DNA of 64,000 nucleotides from Iamia majanohamensis (GTDB taxonomy: Bacteria > Actinomycetota > Acidimicrobiia > Acidimicrobiales > Iamiaceae), in assembly GCF_028532485.1 (NCBI RefSeq), contig NZ_CP116942.1, forward strand, positions 2,542,001 to 2,606,000, written 5' to 3'. Of this stretch, positions 1 to 8,773 are shown piece by piece. A program made the position numbers and the translations under genes. Position 1 is the first letter of the stretch. Every line of letters starts with the position of its first letter. Under the pieces are notes generated by a model. The model was not told where the DNA came from. It saw nothing but the letters and a program-made list of their open reading frames with translations, and searched no databases.

Positions 1-1330
1 AGTCGTCGCCCCGCTCGGCGTAGCCCCGGTACTGGTCGAAGGAGGCACAGGCCGGGGACAGGAGCACCACGTCACCGGGTCGGGCGGTGTCGGCGGCGGC
101 GGCGGCGGCCTCGTCCATGGTGGCCGCCGCCACCACCGGGCGGACCCCGGCGAACGCGGCGGCGACCTCGTCGGCCGCCTCGCCGAGGGCGACGACGGCG
201 CGGATGTGGTCGGCCCCGGCCACCAGGGCGCCGAGGTCGAGGCCCTTGTTGCGGCCCCCGGCGATGAGCACCGCCGACGGGAACCCCGAGAGGGCGGCCA
301 GGGTGGCGTGGGGCGCGGTGGCCTTGGAGTCGTCGTACCAGCGCACGCCGTGGGCCTCGCCGAGCAGCTGCACGCGGTGGGGCAGGTGCCGGAAGCCCCG
401 CAGGCCGGCGGCGGTGCCTGCGGGCGTGGCCCCCGCGGCGCGGGCCAGGGCGGCCGCGGCCTGGGCGTTGGCCAGGTCGTGGGGCAGGTCGCGGGCGAGC
501 TCGGCCACGGCCACCACCGCGTCGCCCTCGGGGCTCTGCAGGGCCCCGTCGACGACGGACCAGTGGGCGCCCCCGTCGGCCGGGGCCGGTCCGAGGCCGA
601 AGGTCTCGACGCGGGGCAGGCCGGCGGCGTGGCCCGCCACCACGGGGTCGTCGCGGTTGGCCACCGCCACCTGGTCGGGGCCGAAGCCCCGCCACACGTT
701 GGCCTTGGCCGCCTCGTAGCGGGCCAGGTCGCGGTGCACGTCCTGGTGGTCGGGCCCGAAGTTCAGCCACGCCGCGGCCACCGGCGCGAAGGCCCGCAGC
801 GGCGCCAGCCGGAACGACGAGGCCTCGACCACGAAGACCTCGGGGGCGGGGTCGTCGATGGCCTCGACCAGCGGGACCTCGGTGTTGCCGGCGTCGACGG
901 CGGCCACGCCGGAGGCCACCAGCACGTCGCGCACCAGGGTGGTCACGGTGGTCTTGCCGTCGGTGCCGGTGACGGCCACGCAGGGGCGGGCGTCCCACGC
1001 CGCGGCCAGGTCGAGCTCGCCGACCACGGGCACGCCCCGCTCGGCCGCCAGGGCCAGGGCGGGGTGGGCCTCGGGGAGCCCGGGGGCCGGCACCAGGGCC
1101 CCGGCCCCGTCGAGGATGGCGCCCAGGGCGGTCACGTCGGGCGCCTCGTGGAGGGCGACGTCGAGGTCGGCGGCGAGGGCCCGGTCGGCGGTTGCGGGGC
1201 GGTCGTCGACCAGGGCGAGGGGCAGGCCCCGCCGGGCGAGGGCCCGGGCCACGGCGCGGCCGGTGACGCCCAGCCCCACCAGGACGGTGGGGCGGTCGTC
1301 CCGCACGGGGGGCGCGCCGGCGGGCGTCAC
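1..1330 (-). CDS. murD: UDP-N-acetylmuramoylalanine--D-glutamate ligase (MurD), 3' end cut by the window
   Basis: MurD adds D-glutamate to UDP-MurNAc-L-Ala in the cytoplasm during peptidoglycan precursor synthesis. The visible 443 codons start with a GTG whose bases overlap the mraY stop (GTGA overlap). They show an N-terminal nucleotide-binding fold (VLVGLGVTG, residues 16-24), the Mur ligase ATP loop GTDGKTT at about residue 122, and the ASSFRL and LNFGPDHQD segments typical of MurD. The frame is still open at base 1, ending in a YRGYAERGDD stretch, so only the last few residues are missing. As the last visible gene of the dcw operon it is probably made from the mraZ promoter. Confidence 0.95.
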   Translation of the reverse strand, partial: MTPAGAPPVRDDRPTVLVGLGVTGRAVARALARRGLPLALVDDRPATADRALAADLDVALHEAPDVTALGAILDGAGALVPAPGLPEAHPALALAAERGVPVVGELDLAAAWDARPCVAVTGTDGKTTVTTLVRDVLVASGVAAVDAGNTEVPLVEAIDDPAPEVFVVEASSFRLAPLRAFAPVAAAWLNFGPDHQDVHRDLARYEAAKANVWRGFGPDQVAVANRDDPVVAGHAAGLPRVETFGLGPAPADGGAHWSVVDGALQSPEGDAVVAVAELARDLPHDLANAQAAAALARAAGATPAGTAAGLRGFRHLPHRVQLLGEAHGVRWYDDSKATAPHATLAALSGFPSAVLIAGGRNKGLDLGALVAGADHIRAVVALGEAADEVAAAFAGVRPVVAAATMDEAAAAAADTARPGDVVLLSPACASFDQYRGYAERGDD

Positions 1331-2379
1331 TGGCCGGTGAGGTGGATGTAGTCGGCCAGGTAGAGGCCGAGGGCGATGGCGGTGGACAGGCCGGCCAGGA
1401 TCCAGAAGCGCACGATGATCGTCGTCTGGGGCCAGCCCGCGAACTCGTAGTGGTGGTGGATCGGGGCCATGCGGAAGGGCCGCTTGCCGAAGGCCCGGAA
1501 GGCGGCCACCTGGACGATCACCGACATGGTCTCGAACACGAACAGCCCGCCGATGATGGGCAGCAGCAGCTGGGTGTTGAGCAGGAGGGCGAGCCCCGCC
1601 AGCCCGCCGCCGATGGCCAGCGAGCCGGTGTCGCCCATGAAGATGCGCGCCGGGGTGGCGTTCCACCACAGGAACCCGGTGGTCGACCCCACGAGGGCGG
1701 CCGCCACCACAGCCAGGTCGAGGGCGTCGGGGATCTGGTAGTTGGCCAGCGCCCCGGCCTGGCCGGCGTTGCGGAAGGCCCAGAAGGCGATGACGGTGAA
1801 GGCGGCGAAGCCGAAGATGGCCGACCCCCCGGCCAGCCCGTCGAGGCCGTCGGTGAGGTTGACCGCGTTGGTGCAGCCGACGATGAGCAGCACCGCCCAG
1901 ACGCACCACAGCACCGGACCCAGGTCGAGGTCCTCGAAGTTGTCGAAGCGGGTGAAGGAGAGGTTGGTGTGGACGTCGGTGACGGTGACGGCGAGGACCG
2001 AGAAGCCGACGGCGACCGTCAGCAGCCCGATGCTCTTGGCCGCCTTGGACAGCCCCAGGTTCCGCTCCTGGGAGATCTTGATCCAGTCGTCGGCCATGCC
2101 CACCGCCCCGGCCCCGATGATGAGGCCCACGAGGAGCAGGCCCGAGGCCGTGAAGGGCAGGCCCTGGCGGGTGTGGGCCACGAGGTAGCCGACGACGGCG
2201 CCGACGACGATGGCGATGCCGCCCATGGTGGGGGTGCCGGCCTTGCCCTTGTGGGCGTCGGGGACGTCCTCGTGGATGGGCTGGCCGATGCCCCGCTGGC
2301 GCAGCCAGACGATGAGGAAGCGGGTGCCCACGAGGGAGCACGCCAGGGCCACCCCGGCGGCCATCAGGAGGGCGATCAC
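1327..2379 (-). CDS. mraY: Phospho-N-acetylmuramoyl-pentapeptide-transferase (MraY)
   Basis: MraY moves phospho-MurNAc-pentapeptide from UDP onto undecaprenyl phosphate, making lipid I at the inner face of the membrane. The 350-residue protein has the family length and about ten hydrophobic segments. Diagnostic motifs are KAGTPTMGG near residue 45, the ADDW acidic pair, NAVNLTDGLDGLA, the GDTGSLA loop and RMAPIHHHYE. The start codon overlaps the end of murE (ATGA) and the stop overlaps the murD start, so translation is probably coupled. In many bacteria murF sits between murE and mraY; it is absent here. Confidence 0.97.
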   Translation of the reverse strand: MIALLMAAGVALACSLVGTRFLIVWLRQRGIGQPIHEDVPDAHKGKAGTPTMGGIAIVVGAVVGYLVAHTRQGLPFTASGLLLVGLIIGAGAVGMADDWIKISQERNLGLSKAAKSIGLLTVAVGFSVLAVTVTDVHTNLSFTRFDNFEDLDLGPVLWCVWAVLLIVGCTNAVNLTDGLDGLAGGSAIFGFAAFTVIAFWAFRNAGQAGALANYQIPDALDLAVVAAALVGSTTGFLWWNATPARIFMGDTGSLAIGGGLAGLALLLNTQLLLPIIGGLFVFETMSVIVQVAAFRAFGKRPFRMAPIHHHYEFAGWPQTTIIVRFWILAGLSTAIALGLYLADYIHLTGQ

Positions 2380-3803
2380 CGGGCGCCGCCCAGCAGCTCG
2401 GCCGCCACCAGCCGGTCGTCGAAGGCCAGCACCTGGTCGCCGATGACCTGGGTGGTCTCGTGGCCCTTGCCGGCCACCAGCACCACGTCGCCGGGGGCGG
2501 CGTCGGCGAAGGCGACCGCCAGGGCGGCGCGGCGGTCGGGCTCGACCACGAGGTCGGTGTCGGGGGGGATGCCGGCGAGCACGGCCTCGATGATCGCACC
2601 TGGGTCCTCGGACCTCGGGTTATCCGTCGTGAGCACGACCTTGTCGGCCGCCGCGGCGGCCGCGCCCATGAGCGGCCGCTTGGCCGCGTCGCGGTCGCCC
2701 CCGCAGCCGAACACGACGACGAGGCGCCCCTCCCCCACCTCGCGCAGGGCGGCCAGGACCTGGGCCAAGCCATCGGGGGTGTGGGCGTAGTCGACGAGGA
2801 CGGCGAAGGGCTGGCCCGCGTCGACCGGCTCGAGCCGCCCGGCGACCGGCGGGGTCCGGCCCAGGCCCCGGGCGACGACGTCGGGCGCCAGCCCGGCGGC
2901 CACCGCCACCTCGGCGGCCAGCAGGGCGTTGCGGACGTTGAAGCGCCCGGCGAGGGGGAGGCTGACGGGCTGGCCCCGCCAGGTGAAGCGGCTGCCCGCG
3001 GCGGAGAGCACGAGGCCCTCGGCCGCGTCGAGGCCGATGCCCGTGGTGGGCACGAGGGCGGCGTCGACGAGCAGCCGGCCGTGGGGGTCGTCGGTGACGA
3101 CCACGGCGTGGTCGGCCAGCTCGGGGGTGAACAGGCGGGCCTTGGCCGCGAAGTAGCGCTCCATGGTGCCGTGGTGGTCGAGGTGGTCGGGGCTGAGGTT
3201 GGTGAACCCGGCCACCGCGAACCGGGTGCCGTCGACGCGGTGCTGGTCGAGGGCGTGGGACGACACCTCCATGGCCACGACCTCGACGCCGTCGGCCACG
3301 GCCCGGGCCATCTGGGTCTGCAGCTCCGGGGCCTCGGGCGTGGTCCGGGCCCCGGTGAGGGTCCCGACGGTCACGATGCGCCGGCCCGCCTCGCCGAAGA
3401 TCGCGCCCAGGAGGTGCACCACGGTGGTCTTGCCGTTGGTGCCGGTGATGCCGAGCACCACGGCCCGGCGGGACGGGTGGCCGGCCACCAGCGAGGCGAC
3501 GGGGCCGAGGGCGCGCCGCACCGACGCGACGCGGACCTCGGGCACGCCCAGGCCGAGGGGGCGCTCGCAGAGGAGGGCGGCGGCGCCGGCCGCCACCGCG
3601 GCGGCGGCGTGGTCGTGGCCGTCGGCCACCGCCCCGGGGATGCAGCAGAAGAGGTCGCCCGGGGCCACGGCCCGGGAGTCGTGGCTGGTGCGGAGGACCT
3701 CGGTGGCCCCGTCGCCGTCGAGCGACGCGGGGCCGACCCCGCCCGCGACCGCGACGACCCCGTCGAGGGTCGCGGGTCCGGTGGCGTCGGGCGCGGCGCT
3801 CAC
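2376..3803 (-). CDS. murE: UDP-N-acetylmuramoyl-tripeptide synthetase (MurE), meso-diaminopimelate type
   Basis: MurE adds the third amino acid of the peptidoglycan stem. The 475-residue protein has the MurE N-terminal domain with a DSRAVAPGDLF segment, the ATP loop GITGTNGKTT, the lysine-bearing central domain and the C-terminal domain. The motif DNPRSEDP is the DNPR signature that, by established knowledge, marks meso-diaminopimelate-adding enzymes, so the wall is probably A1-gamma type. The GTG start overlaps the ftsI stop and the stop overlaps the mraY start, which fits translational coupling in the dcw operon. Confidence 0.95.
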   Translation of the reverse strand: MSAAPDATGPATLDGVVAVAGGVGPASLDGDGATEVLRTSHDSRAVAPGDLFCCIPGAVADGHDHAAAAVAAGAAALLCERPLGLGVPEVRVASVRRALGPVASLVAGHPSRRAVVLGITGTNGKTTVVHLLGAIFGEAGRRIVTVGTLTGARTTPEAPELQTQMARAVADGVEVVAMEVSSHALDQHRVDGTRFAVAGFTNLSPDHLDHHGTMERYFAAKARLFTPELADHAVVVTDDPHGRLLVDAALVPTTGIGLDAAEGLVLSAAGSRFTWRGQPVSLPLAGRFNVRNALLAAEVAVAAGLAPDVVARGLGRTPPVAGRLEPVDAGQPFAVLVDYAHTPDGLAQVLAALREVGEGRLVVVFGCGGDRDAAKRPLMGAAAAAADKVVLTTDNPRSEDPGAIIEAVLAGIPPDTDLVVEPDRRAALAVAFADAAPGDVVLVAGKGHETTQVIGDQVLAFDDRLVAAELLGGAR

Positions 3804-5980
3804 CCGCCGTCGCCGGCGGCGTCGGCCGCCCCGTCGCCGTCCGCGTCGACCGCGTCGACCGCGTCGTCCGCGTCGTCACCGGTCGCGCCCGGGTCGGACG
3901 CACCGTCGCCGGCGGTGCCGGTGGCGTCCTCCTCCCGCGCACCCGACGGCGGGATCACCGCGTCGGTGACGTCGCGGGCCGAGTCGGACAGGTCCGGGAC
4001 CTCGCTGACCGAGCCGCCGGCGGCCGGGGGGATGTCGAGGTCGCGGACGGCCCAGCGGGCCAGCTCGGAGAAGGCGGGGGCGGCGACGTCGCCGGCGTAG
4101 ATCGACCGGCTCGGGTCGGGCTCGTCCACCGCCACCAGGATCGACAGGTCCGGGTTCTCGGCCGGCAGCAGGCCCACGAAGGTGGCGACGTAGTGCATGC
4201 GACCGTCCTCGTCCTCGTAGCCGCCGTCGGGCTGGGGCTTGCGGGCCGTGCCCGTCTTGCCCGCCACCGAGTAGCCGGGGACGGCGGCGGCCTGGCCCGT
4301 GCCCCGGGACACGACCTGCTCCATCATGGCCCGCACCGACGCCGCCGTCGTCGCCGACACCACTCGGTGCGGCTCCTCGGAGGGCACCGGCTCCACCGTG
4401 CCGTCGGCCCGGGTCACCTCCCGGACCAGGCGGGCGGGGACGTAGGTGCCGTCGTTGGCCAGCACGTTGAAGGCCTGGAGCATCTGCAGCGCCGTCACCG
4501 ACACACCCTGGCCGATGGGGACCGACCCGAGGGCCGTGCTCTGGTCGCGGTAGTCCTCGGCGTCGAGGAGGAGGCCGTGGGACTCGGCGGGGAAGTCGAC
4601 CCCGGTGCCCGAGCCGAACCCGAAGCGCCGGAGGTACTCGTCGAGGCGGTCGCCGCCCAGGCCCTGGCCGAGCATGATCGTGCCCACGTTGGACGAGGTC
4701 GCCACGATGTCGGTGATCGACCAGTCCGTGGTGGGGTGCGGGTGCGAGTCGGTGAAGACGTGGTCGCCGACCTCGAGCTCGTCGGGCACCGACCACACCG
4801 TGTCCGGGGTGACGAGGCCCTCCTCGAGGGCGCCGGCCACGGTGATCACCTTGTTCACCGAGCCCGGCTCGTAGACGGTGGTGAGCCCGAGGTTGTTGGC
4901 GGAGGGGTCGAAGGCCCCGGTCTCCTCGTCCCGGCTCAGGTTGGCCAGCGCCAGCACCTCGCCGGTGGAGGGGCGGGAGATGATGGCGGTGCCGCCCTCG
5001 GCCCCGGCCCGCTCGAGGTGCTCGGCCAGGATGCGCTCGGTCTCGTACTGGAGGGCCTGGTCGAGGGTCAGCGACACCTGGGCGCCGGGCTGGGCCTCCT
5101 GGATGCGGCGGCGGGTGCCGGCGATGGCGCCGCCCCCGGGGGCCTTCGACCGCTCGTAGGTCACCTCGCCGGGGGTGCCGGTGAGCAGGTCGTCGAGCTG
5201 GAGCTCGAGGCCGGAGATGCCGGCCGACCCGTCGCCGCTCACGGTGCCGACGACCGAGCGGGCCAGGTCGTCGCTCGGCCGCTCGCGCTTGTACTCGAGG
5301 AACGTGCCGATGCCCCGGATGTCGAGGGCCTCGACGGTGTCGGCCACGTCGTCGTCGAGCACCCGGGCCAGCACGGAGAAGCGGCCCTCGCCGGTCATGC
5401 GGTCCTGGAGCTCGAGGCGGTCGACGTGGAGCAGCGGGGCCAGCTGGGCGGCCACCGCGCCCGGGTCGTCGATGATGCTGGGGTCGGCGTACACGGTGCG
5501 GCGGGGCACCGAGAGGGCCAGGGCCTGGCCGTCGCGGTCGACCAGGGCGCCGCGGCCGGCGGGGAGGGTGACCGACGCGATGCGCTGGTCCTCGCCCTCG
5601 GCCAGGTAGCGGTCGGGGTGGCGCACCTGCACGTCGACCAGGCGCACGCCGACCACGCCGAGCAGGACGAGGCTGAGCACCGGCAGGGTGAGGAGGCGAC
5701 GGCGCAGCACGTGGACCGGCGGCGGCCGGCCGGCCCGCCCCGCCCGCCGCTCCCCCCGGCCCGGCACCGGGCGACGGGCCGAGGCCGGCGTCGTCAGGCG
5801 GGGCGCGGGGGGACGGCGGGGGGCGGGGCGGTCGCCGGCGGGGCGGCGGCGGGGGGACGGCGCTGTCCCTCCCGCCGCCGACCGGCTGGTGGAGCGGGCC
5901 CGCCCGGCGGGCCGGGGCGGGGTGCTGCGACCCGCTCGGTAGGCGTCGAAGGCCCCGGTGACCGGGCGCCGGGGCGTCAT
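3800..5980 (-). CDS. ftsI: Septal peptidoglycan transpeptidase FtsI / class B penicillin-binding protein
   Basis: This is a D,D-transpeptidase that cross-links septal peptidoglycan. The 726-residue protein has a basic Pro/Arg-rich cytoplasmic tail (residues 1-90), one membrane segment at about 93-114, a class B dimerisation domain beginning GRGALVDRDG (143-152), and the penicillin-binding domain. The catalytic motifs are SVNK (Ser374, Lys377), SSN (429-431) and KTG (575-577). A roughly 75-residue Asp/Ala-rich acidic tail follows the transpeptidase domain; I do not recognise it and there is no clear PASTA domain. The ATG overlaps the ftsL stop (ATGA). Confidence 0.95.
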   Translation of the reverse strand: MTPRRPVTGAFDAYRAGRSTPPRPAGRARSTSRSAAGGTAPSPRRRPAGDRPAPRRPPAPRLTTPASARRPVPGRGERRAGRAGRPPPVHVLRRRLLTLPVLSLVLLGVVGVRLVDVQVRHPDRYLAEGEDQRIASVTLPAGRGALVDRDGQALALSVPRRTVYADPSIIDDPGAVAAQLAPLLHVDRLELQDRMTGEGRFSVLARVLDDDVADTVEALDIRGIGTFLEYKRERPSDDLARSVVGTVSGDGSAGISGLELQLDDLLTGTPGEVTYERSKAPGGGAIAGTRRRIQEAQPGAQVSLTLDQALQYETERILAEHLERAGAEGGTAIISRPSTGEVLALANLSRDEETGAFDPSANNLGLTTVYEPGSVNKVITVAGALEEGLVTPDTVWSVPDELEVGDHVFTDSHPHPTTDWSITDIVATSSNVGTIMLGQGLGGDRLDEYLRRFGFGSGTGVDFPAESHGLLLDAEDYRDQSTALGSVPIGQGVSVTALQMLQAFNVLANDGTYVPARLVREVTRADGTVEPVPSEEPHRVVSATTAASVRAMMEQVVSRGTGQAAAVPGYSVAGKTGTARKPQPDGGYEDEDGRMHYVATFVGLLPAENPDLSILVAVDEPDPSRSIYAGDVAAPAFSELARWAVRDLDIPPAAGGSVSEVPDLSDSARDVTDAVIPPSGAREEDATGTAGDGASDPGATGDDADDAVDAVDADGDGAADAAGDGG

Positions 5981-6453
5981 CCCTGGGAGCCTCCGGCTCC
6001 TCCGTCGGCGGCGCCGTCCGCGGCCCGCTCGTCGGTCGGGGCGCCCTCGGAGCCGGCCTCGCCGGCCGGGGCGGGCGGGGCCGGGGCCTCGCCGGGCGAC
6101 AGCCAGGTGACGTCCTCGGGGACGACCATGCCGTCGCGGGTCGCGGCCTCGACGATGCGCTCCGGCGACTGGAGCTCGGCCACCTGGAGCTGCAGCCCCT
6201 GGTTCTGGCGGGTGGCCTCGGTGATCCGGGAGTCGACCCGGTCCAGCTCCCGCTGGCCCGAGACGATGGTGGTGTGCACCGCGGCGGCGAGGAGCAGCAC
6301 GGCGAAGACGAGCACGGTGGACAGGGTGAGGACCAGCCGCACCCGGCCCCGCGGGACCTGGGGGGGCACGATCCGCAGCGGGGGCCGGGAGGGCCGCTCC
6401 TCGGCCGGACGGGCCCGGCGGGGCGCGGCGGCGGCGGGGCGCGGCGCGGTCAC
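5977..6453 (-). CDS. ftsL: FtsL-like septum formation initiator protein
   Basis: This is a small bitopic division protein. Position, between rsmH and ftsI, and topology identify it more than sequence does. From the GTG at 6453, which overlaps the rsmH stop (GTGA), it is 158 residues: a Pro/Arg/Ala-rich cytoplasmic part, one strong membrane helix at about residues 40-60, a short heptad-rich stretch (ELDRVDSRITEATRQN) typical of the FtsL/DivIC coiled coil, then an Ala/Gly/Glu-rich tail. A longer reading upstream in the same frame runs into rsmH and has no start signal, so I prefer 6453. FtsL would recruit FtsI/FtsW with FtsB/FtsQ partners encoded elsewhere. Confidence 0.8.
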   Translation of the reverse strand: MTAPRPAAAAPRRARPAEERPSRPPLRIVPPQVPRGRVRLVLTLSTVLVFAVLLLAAAVHTTIVSGQRELDRVDSRITEATRQNQGLQLQVAELQSPERIVEAATRDGMVVPEDVTWLSPGEAPAPPAPAGEAGSEGAPTDERAADGAADGGAGGSQG

Positions 6454-7439
6454 GGGGTCTCCCCGGGGGCCAGGGCCTCCACGGCCCGGAGCCGGGCGCT
6501 GGAGGCGCGGGGGTTGGCGGCCCGCTCGGCGTCGTCGGCCACCCAGGGCTTGCGGCGCAGCAGGCGGTGGGTGGGCTCGGCCCCGCACACGCAGGGCAGG
6601 CCCTCGGGGCAGGTGCAGCCGCCGTCGGCCGCGGCCCGGAAGCGGGTCTTCACCATCCGGTCCTCGACCGAGTGGAAGGAGATGACCGCCAGGCGGCCCC
6701 CGGGCACGAGGGCGTCGAGGGCGAGGTCGAGGGTGCGGTCGAGGGTGCCGATCTCGTCGTTCACCAGGATGCGGACGGCCTGGAAGACGCGCTTGGCCGG
6801 GTCCCCCCGACGCCGGCGGGCTGCGGGCAGCGCGCCGCGGACGGCCTCGGCCAGTTCCGAGGTGGTGCGGGGCTCGGCCTCGACCAGGGCCCGGGCCACG
6901 CGCCGGGCGTGGGGCTCGTCGGCCAGGTCCCGCAGGGCCCGGACCAGCGCGTCCTCGTCGACCTCGGCGAGGAGGTCGGCCGCGGTGCGGCCCCGGGTCT
7001 GGTCCATGCGCATGTCGAGGGGGCCGTCGCGGTCGGAGCGGTAGCTGAAGCCCCGCTCGGGTCGGTCGACCTGGGGGGAGGAGACGCCGAGGTCGGCGAG
7101 GACGGCGGTGACGTCGTCGGCCCCTGCTGCGTCCAGCACCGCAGGGAGGCCGTCGGAGCGGGCGTGGTGGAGCGAGACCCGCGACCCGAACCGGGCCAGC
7201 CGCTCGGCCGCGATCGCCAGGGCGTCGCGGTCCCGGTCGATGCCGACGAGGCGCAGCCCCGGGTGGGCGTCGAGCAGGAGGGCGGCGTGGCCGCCGAGGC
7301 CGACGGTGAGGTCGACGTAGGTGCCGCCGTCGGTGGCGGCGAAGACCGACGCCACCTCGGCCGCCAGGACGGGGACGTGGTCGTGGCCGCCGCCACGACG
7401 GGTGTCGGGGGTCTCGTGGTCGGCCATGGCCAGCACCAT
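6450..7439 (-). CDS. rsmH: 16S rRNA (cytosine(1402)-N(4))-methyltransferase RsmH (MraW)
   Basis: This SAM-dependent enzyme methylates N4 of C1402 in 16S rRNA and is a constant member of the dcw cluster. The 329-residue protein begins with the HVPVLAAEV motif and the SAM-binding segment YVDLTVGLGGHA. It continues with LADLGVSSPQVD, the GPLDMRMD loop, FQAVRILVNDE and the VISFHSVEDR motif, all typical of the family. The ATG at 7439 follows a GGAGAG ribosome binding site six bases upstream, 10 bases after the mraZ stop. A second ATG at residue 5 is possible. Confidence 0.96.
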   Translation of the reverse strand: MVLAMADHETPDTRRGGGHDHVPVLAAEVASVFAATDGGTYVDLTVGLGGHAALLLDAHPGLRLVGIDRDRDALAIAAERLARFGSRVSLHHARSDGLPAVLDAAGADDVTAVLADLGVSSPQVDRPERGFSYRSDRDGPLDMRMDQTRGRTAADLLAEVDEDALVRALRDLADEPHARRVARALVEAEPRTTSELAEAVRGALPAARRRRGDPAKRVFQAVRILVNDEIGTLDRTLDLALDALVPGGRLAVISFHSVEDRMVKTRFRAAADGGCTCPEGLPCVCGAEPTHRLLRRKPWVADDAERAANPRASSARLRAVEALAPGETP

Positions 7440-7449
7440 CTCTCTCTCC

Positions 7450-7971
7450 TCAGCTCTCGAGCTCGGGGATGTACGCGCTCTGCACGACGCCGAGGGTCAC
7501 CAGGTGGTCGGCCCGCTCGTCGAGCTCCTCGGCGGTGATGGCCCCGGGCCACAGCTCCACCCGGCGCCCCCGACCCTGGAAGCGGACCTCGTCGGTGATG
7601 CCGACCTGGGACCGGACCTCCTCGGGCAGCACAAGGCGGCCCTGCAGGTCGAGGCCGAAGGTGACCGTGGAGCTCCAGAGGGTGCTCAGGTGGCGGTCGA
7701 CGTCCTCACCTGCGTCGGCCAGCGAGGCCGCGGCCCGGGCGACGTAGAGGTCGAACTCCCCGGGGGCCATGGCCGCCAGGCAGGTGCCCCGCCAGGGGGT
7801 GATCAGGCCGCCGTCGGCCGCGAACGGGGCCCGGAAGGCAGCCGGCATGACCACGCGCGACTTGGCGTCGATGCCGTTGGTGAAGCGCCCGCACAGACGG
7901 GAGGGCGGCGCGGGGGCCGGTCCGTCGTCGCGGCGCGCCTCGCCCTCTGTCTCCACGCTCGCGTGCCCCAT
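7450..7971 (-). CDS. mraZ: Transcriptional regulator / cell division protein MraZ
   Basis: MraZ is an AbrB-fold DNA-binding protein that in other bacteria represses its own dcw operon. Two copies of the fold are visible: the first begins FTNGIDAKSRVVMPAAFR (about residues 30-47) and the second has GLDLQGRLVLPEEVR. At 173 residues it is about 25 longer than usual because of an N-terminal polar extension. That start is supported by a promoter whose -10 ends seven bases before the ATG, which would make the message leaderless. It is the first gene of a seven-gene run reaching at least murD. Confidence 0.93.
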   Translation of the reverse strand: MGHASVETEGEARRDDGPAPAPPSRLCGRFTNGIDAKSRVVMPAAFRAPFAADGGLITPWRGTCLAAMAPGEFDLYVARAAASLADAGEDVDRHLSTLWSSTVTFGLDLQGRLVLPEEVRSQVGITDEVRFQGRGRRVELWPGAITAEELDERADHLVTLGVVQSAYIPELES

Positions 7972-7978
7972 GCGGCAG

Positions 7979-8007
7979 AACCTACGCCCCCCTCAGTGGT
8001 CGGTCAA
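7979..8007 (-). promoter_or_regulatory. Promoter of the mraZ/dcw operon (TTGACC-17-TAGGTT)
   Basis: Read on the minus strand, a -35 hexamer TTGACC (8007-8002) and a -10 hexamer TAGGTT (7984-7979) are 17 bases apart. The -10 ends seven bases before the mraZ ATG, so transcription should start at or within a base or two of the start codon. This is the best-formed housekeeping-type promoter in the window besides those at 13490-13518 and 56510-56538. Confidence 0.75.
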
Positions 8008-8043
8008 CCCACTTCTGTGCACCATCGTGGGATCATCCCCCAC
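8008..8043 (-). promoter_or_regulatory. Possible MraZ operator repeats upstream of the mraZ promoter
   Basis: On the minus strand GTGGGG (8043-8038), GTGC (8022-8019) and GTGGG (8012-8008) lie just upstream of the -35 box. Successive GTG elements are about 21 and 10 bases apart, i.e. on one face of the helix. MraZ proteins are known to bind short direct repeats containing GTG/TGGG upstream of their own gene. The middle repeat is poor, so the assignment is tentative. Confidence 0.4.
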
Positions 8044-8095
8044 CGACAGGGCTCACTGCGACGCGCCGCGGCCCCGTCCGCCGCCGGACCGCCGC

Positions 8096-8773
8096 TCAAG
8101 AGGGCAGGGAGGAGAGGAACGCCTCGACGAGGGCGTCGGCGCCCACGTCGAGCGGGGCGGCCCGCCCGGCCAGGTCGGCCGCGCCCCGGGCCCGGGCCTC
8201 GGGCGCCAGGTCGAGCAGGGCCAGGAGCTCCCCGGGCGCCCACCGCAGCAGCGCCGCGCCCTGGAACCAGGCCGCGGCCCGGGTCCGGCGCTGGGCCAGC
8301 CCCACCACCTTGGCCCCGCCCACCGTGACCTCGCCCGGGCCCAGCCCGCCGAAGCACACCAGCGTCGACCACGGGGTCGAGACCAACCCGCCCCGGTGGA
8401 CCCCGGCCCCCGGCACCCCCGCGGCGGCGAGGGCCGCCGCCCACGTCTCCCCCACCCAGGTGAAGGCCCGCCCCACGTCGTGGTCCCACAGCGGGTCGTC
8501 GGCCGGGACCACCACATCGACCCACACCACCCCACCCGGCTCCACCAGCACCGCCCCCCCGCCGCTGCGCCGGCGCACCACCTCCACCCCGGCCCGGGCC
8601 GCGGCCGCCCGGTCCACGACGTCGTCGGGCTGGGTGCTCCCGAGCACCAGGGCCGGGGCGAGGACCCGGTGCACCCACACCTGGCGGGTGGCGGGCTCGG
8701 GCAGGCTGCGCCCGTGGAACTCGGCCGCGGTGCCCTCGGGGTGGGCCACCGCCCACGAGCGGGGCGCGGTCAC
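8096..8773 (-). CDS. Lipoate--protein ligase-like protein (BPL/LplA/LipB superfamily)
   Basis: This 225-residue protein belongs to the biotin/lipoate transferase fold. It shows the RRRSGGGAVLVEPG segment that contacts the acyl-adenylate and the VTVGGAKVVGLAQRR motif that carries the family lysine. A CFGG motif lies before it, as in actinobacterial lipoate-ligase-like proteins. Ligation of lipoate or octanoate to a carrier domain is the likely reaction, but the substrate cannot be told from sequence. Its GTG start overlaps the menC stop. It ends the three-gene run HNH-menC-lplA and no lipoyl-domain enzyme is nearby. Confidence 0.8.
   Translation of the reverse strand: MTAPRSWAVAHPEGTAAEFHGRSLPEPATRQVWVHRVLAPALVLGSTQPDDVVDRAAAARAGVEVVRRRSGGGAVLVEPGGVVWVDVVVPADDPLWDHDVGRAFTWVGETWAAALAAAGVPGAGVHRGGLVSTPWSTLVCFGGLGPGEVTVGGAKVVGLAQRRTRAAAWFQGAALLRWAPGELLALLDLAPEARARGAADLAGRAAPLDVGADALVEAFLSSLPS

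Noticed and set aside
4193-6685. 830-codon plus-strand open frame across ftsI and ftsL
   Set aside because: No start signal or recognisable domain; it is antisense to clear ftsI and ftsL frames. Many similar shadows exist throughout the window.
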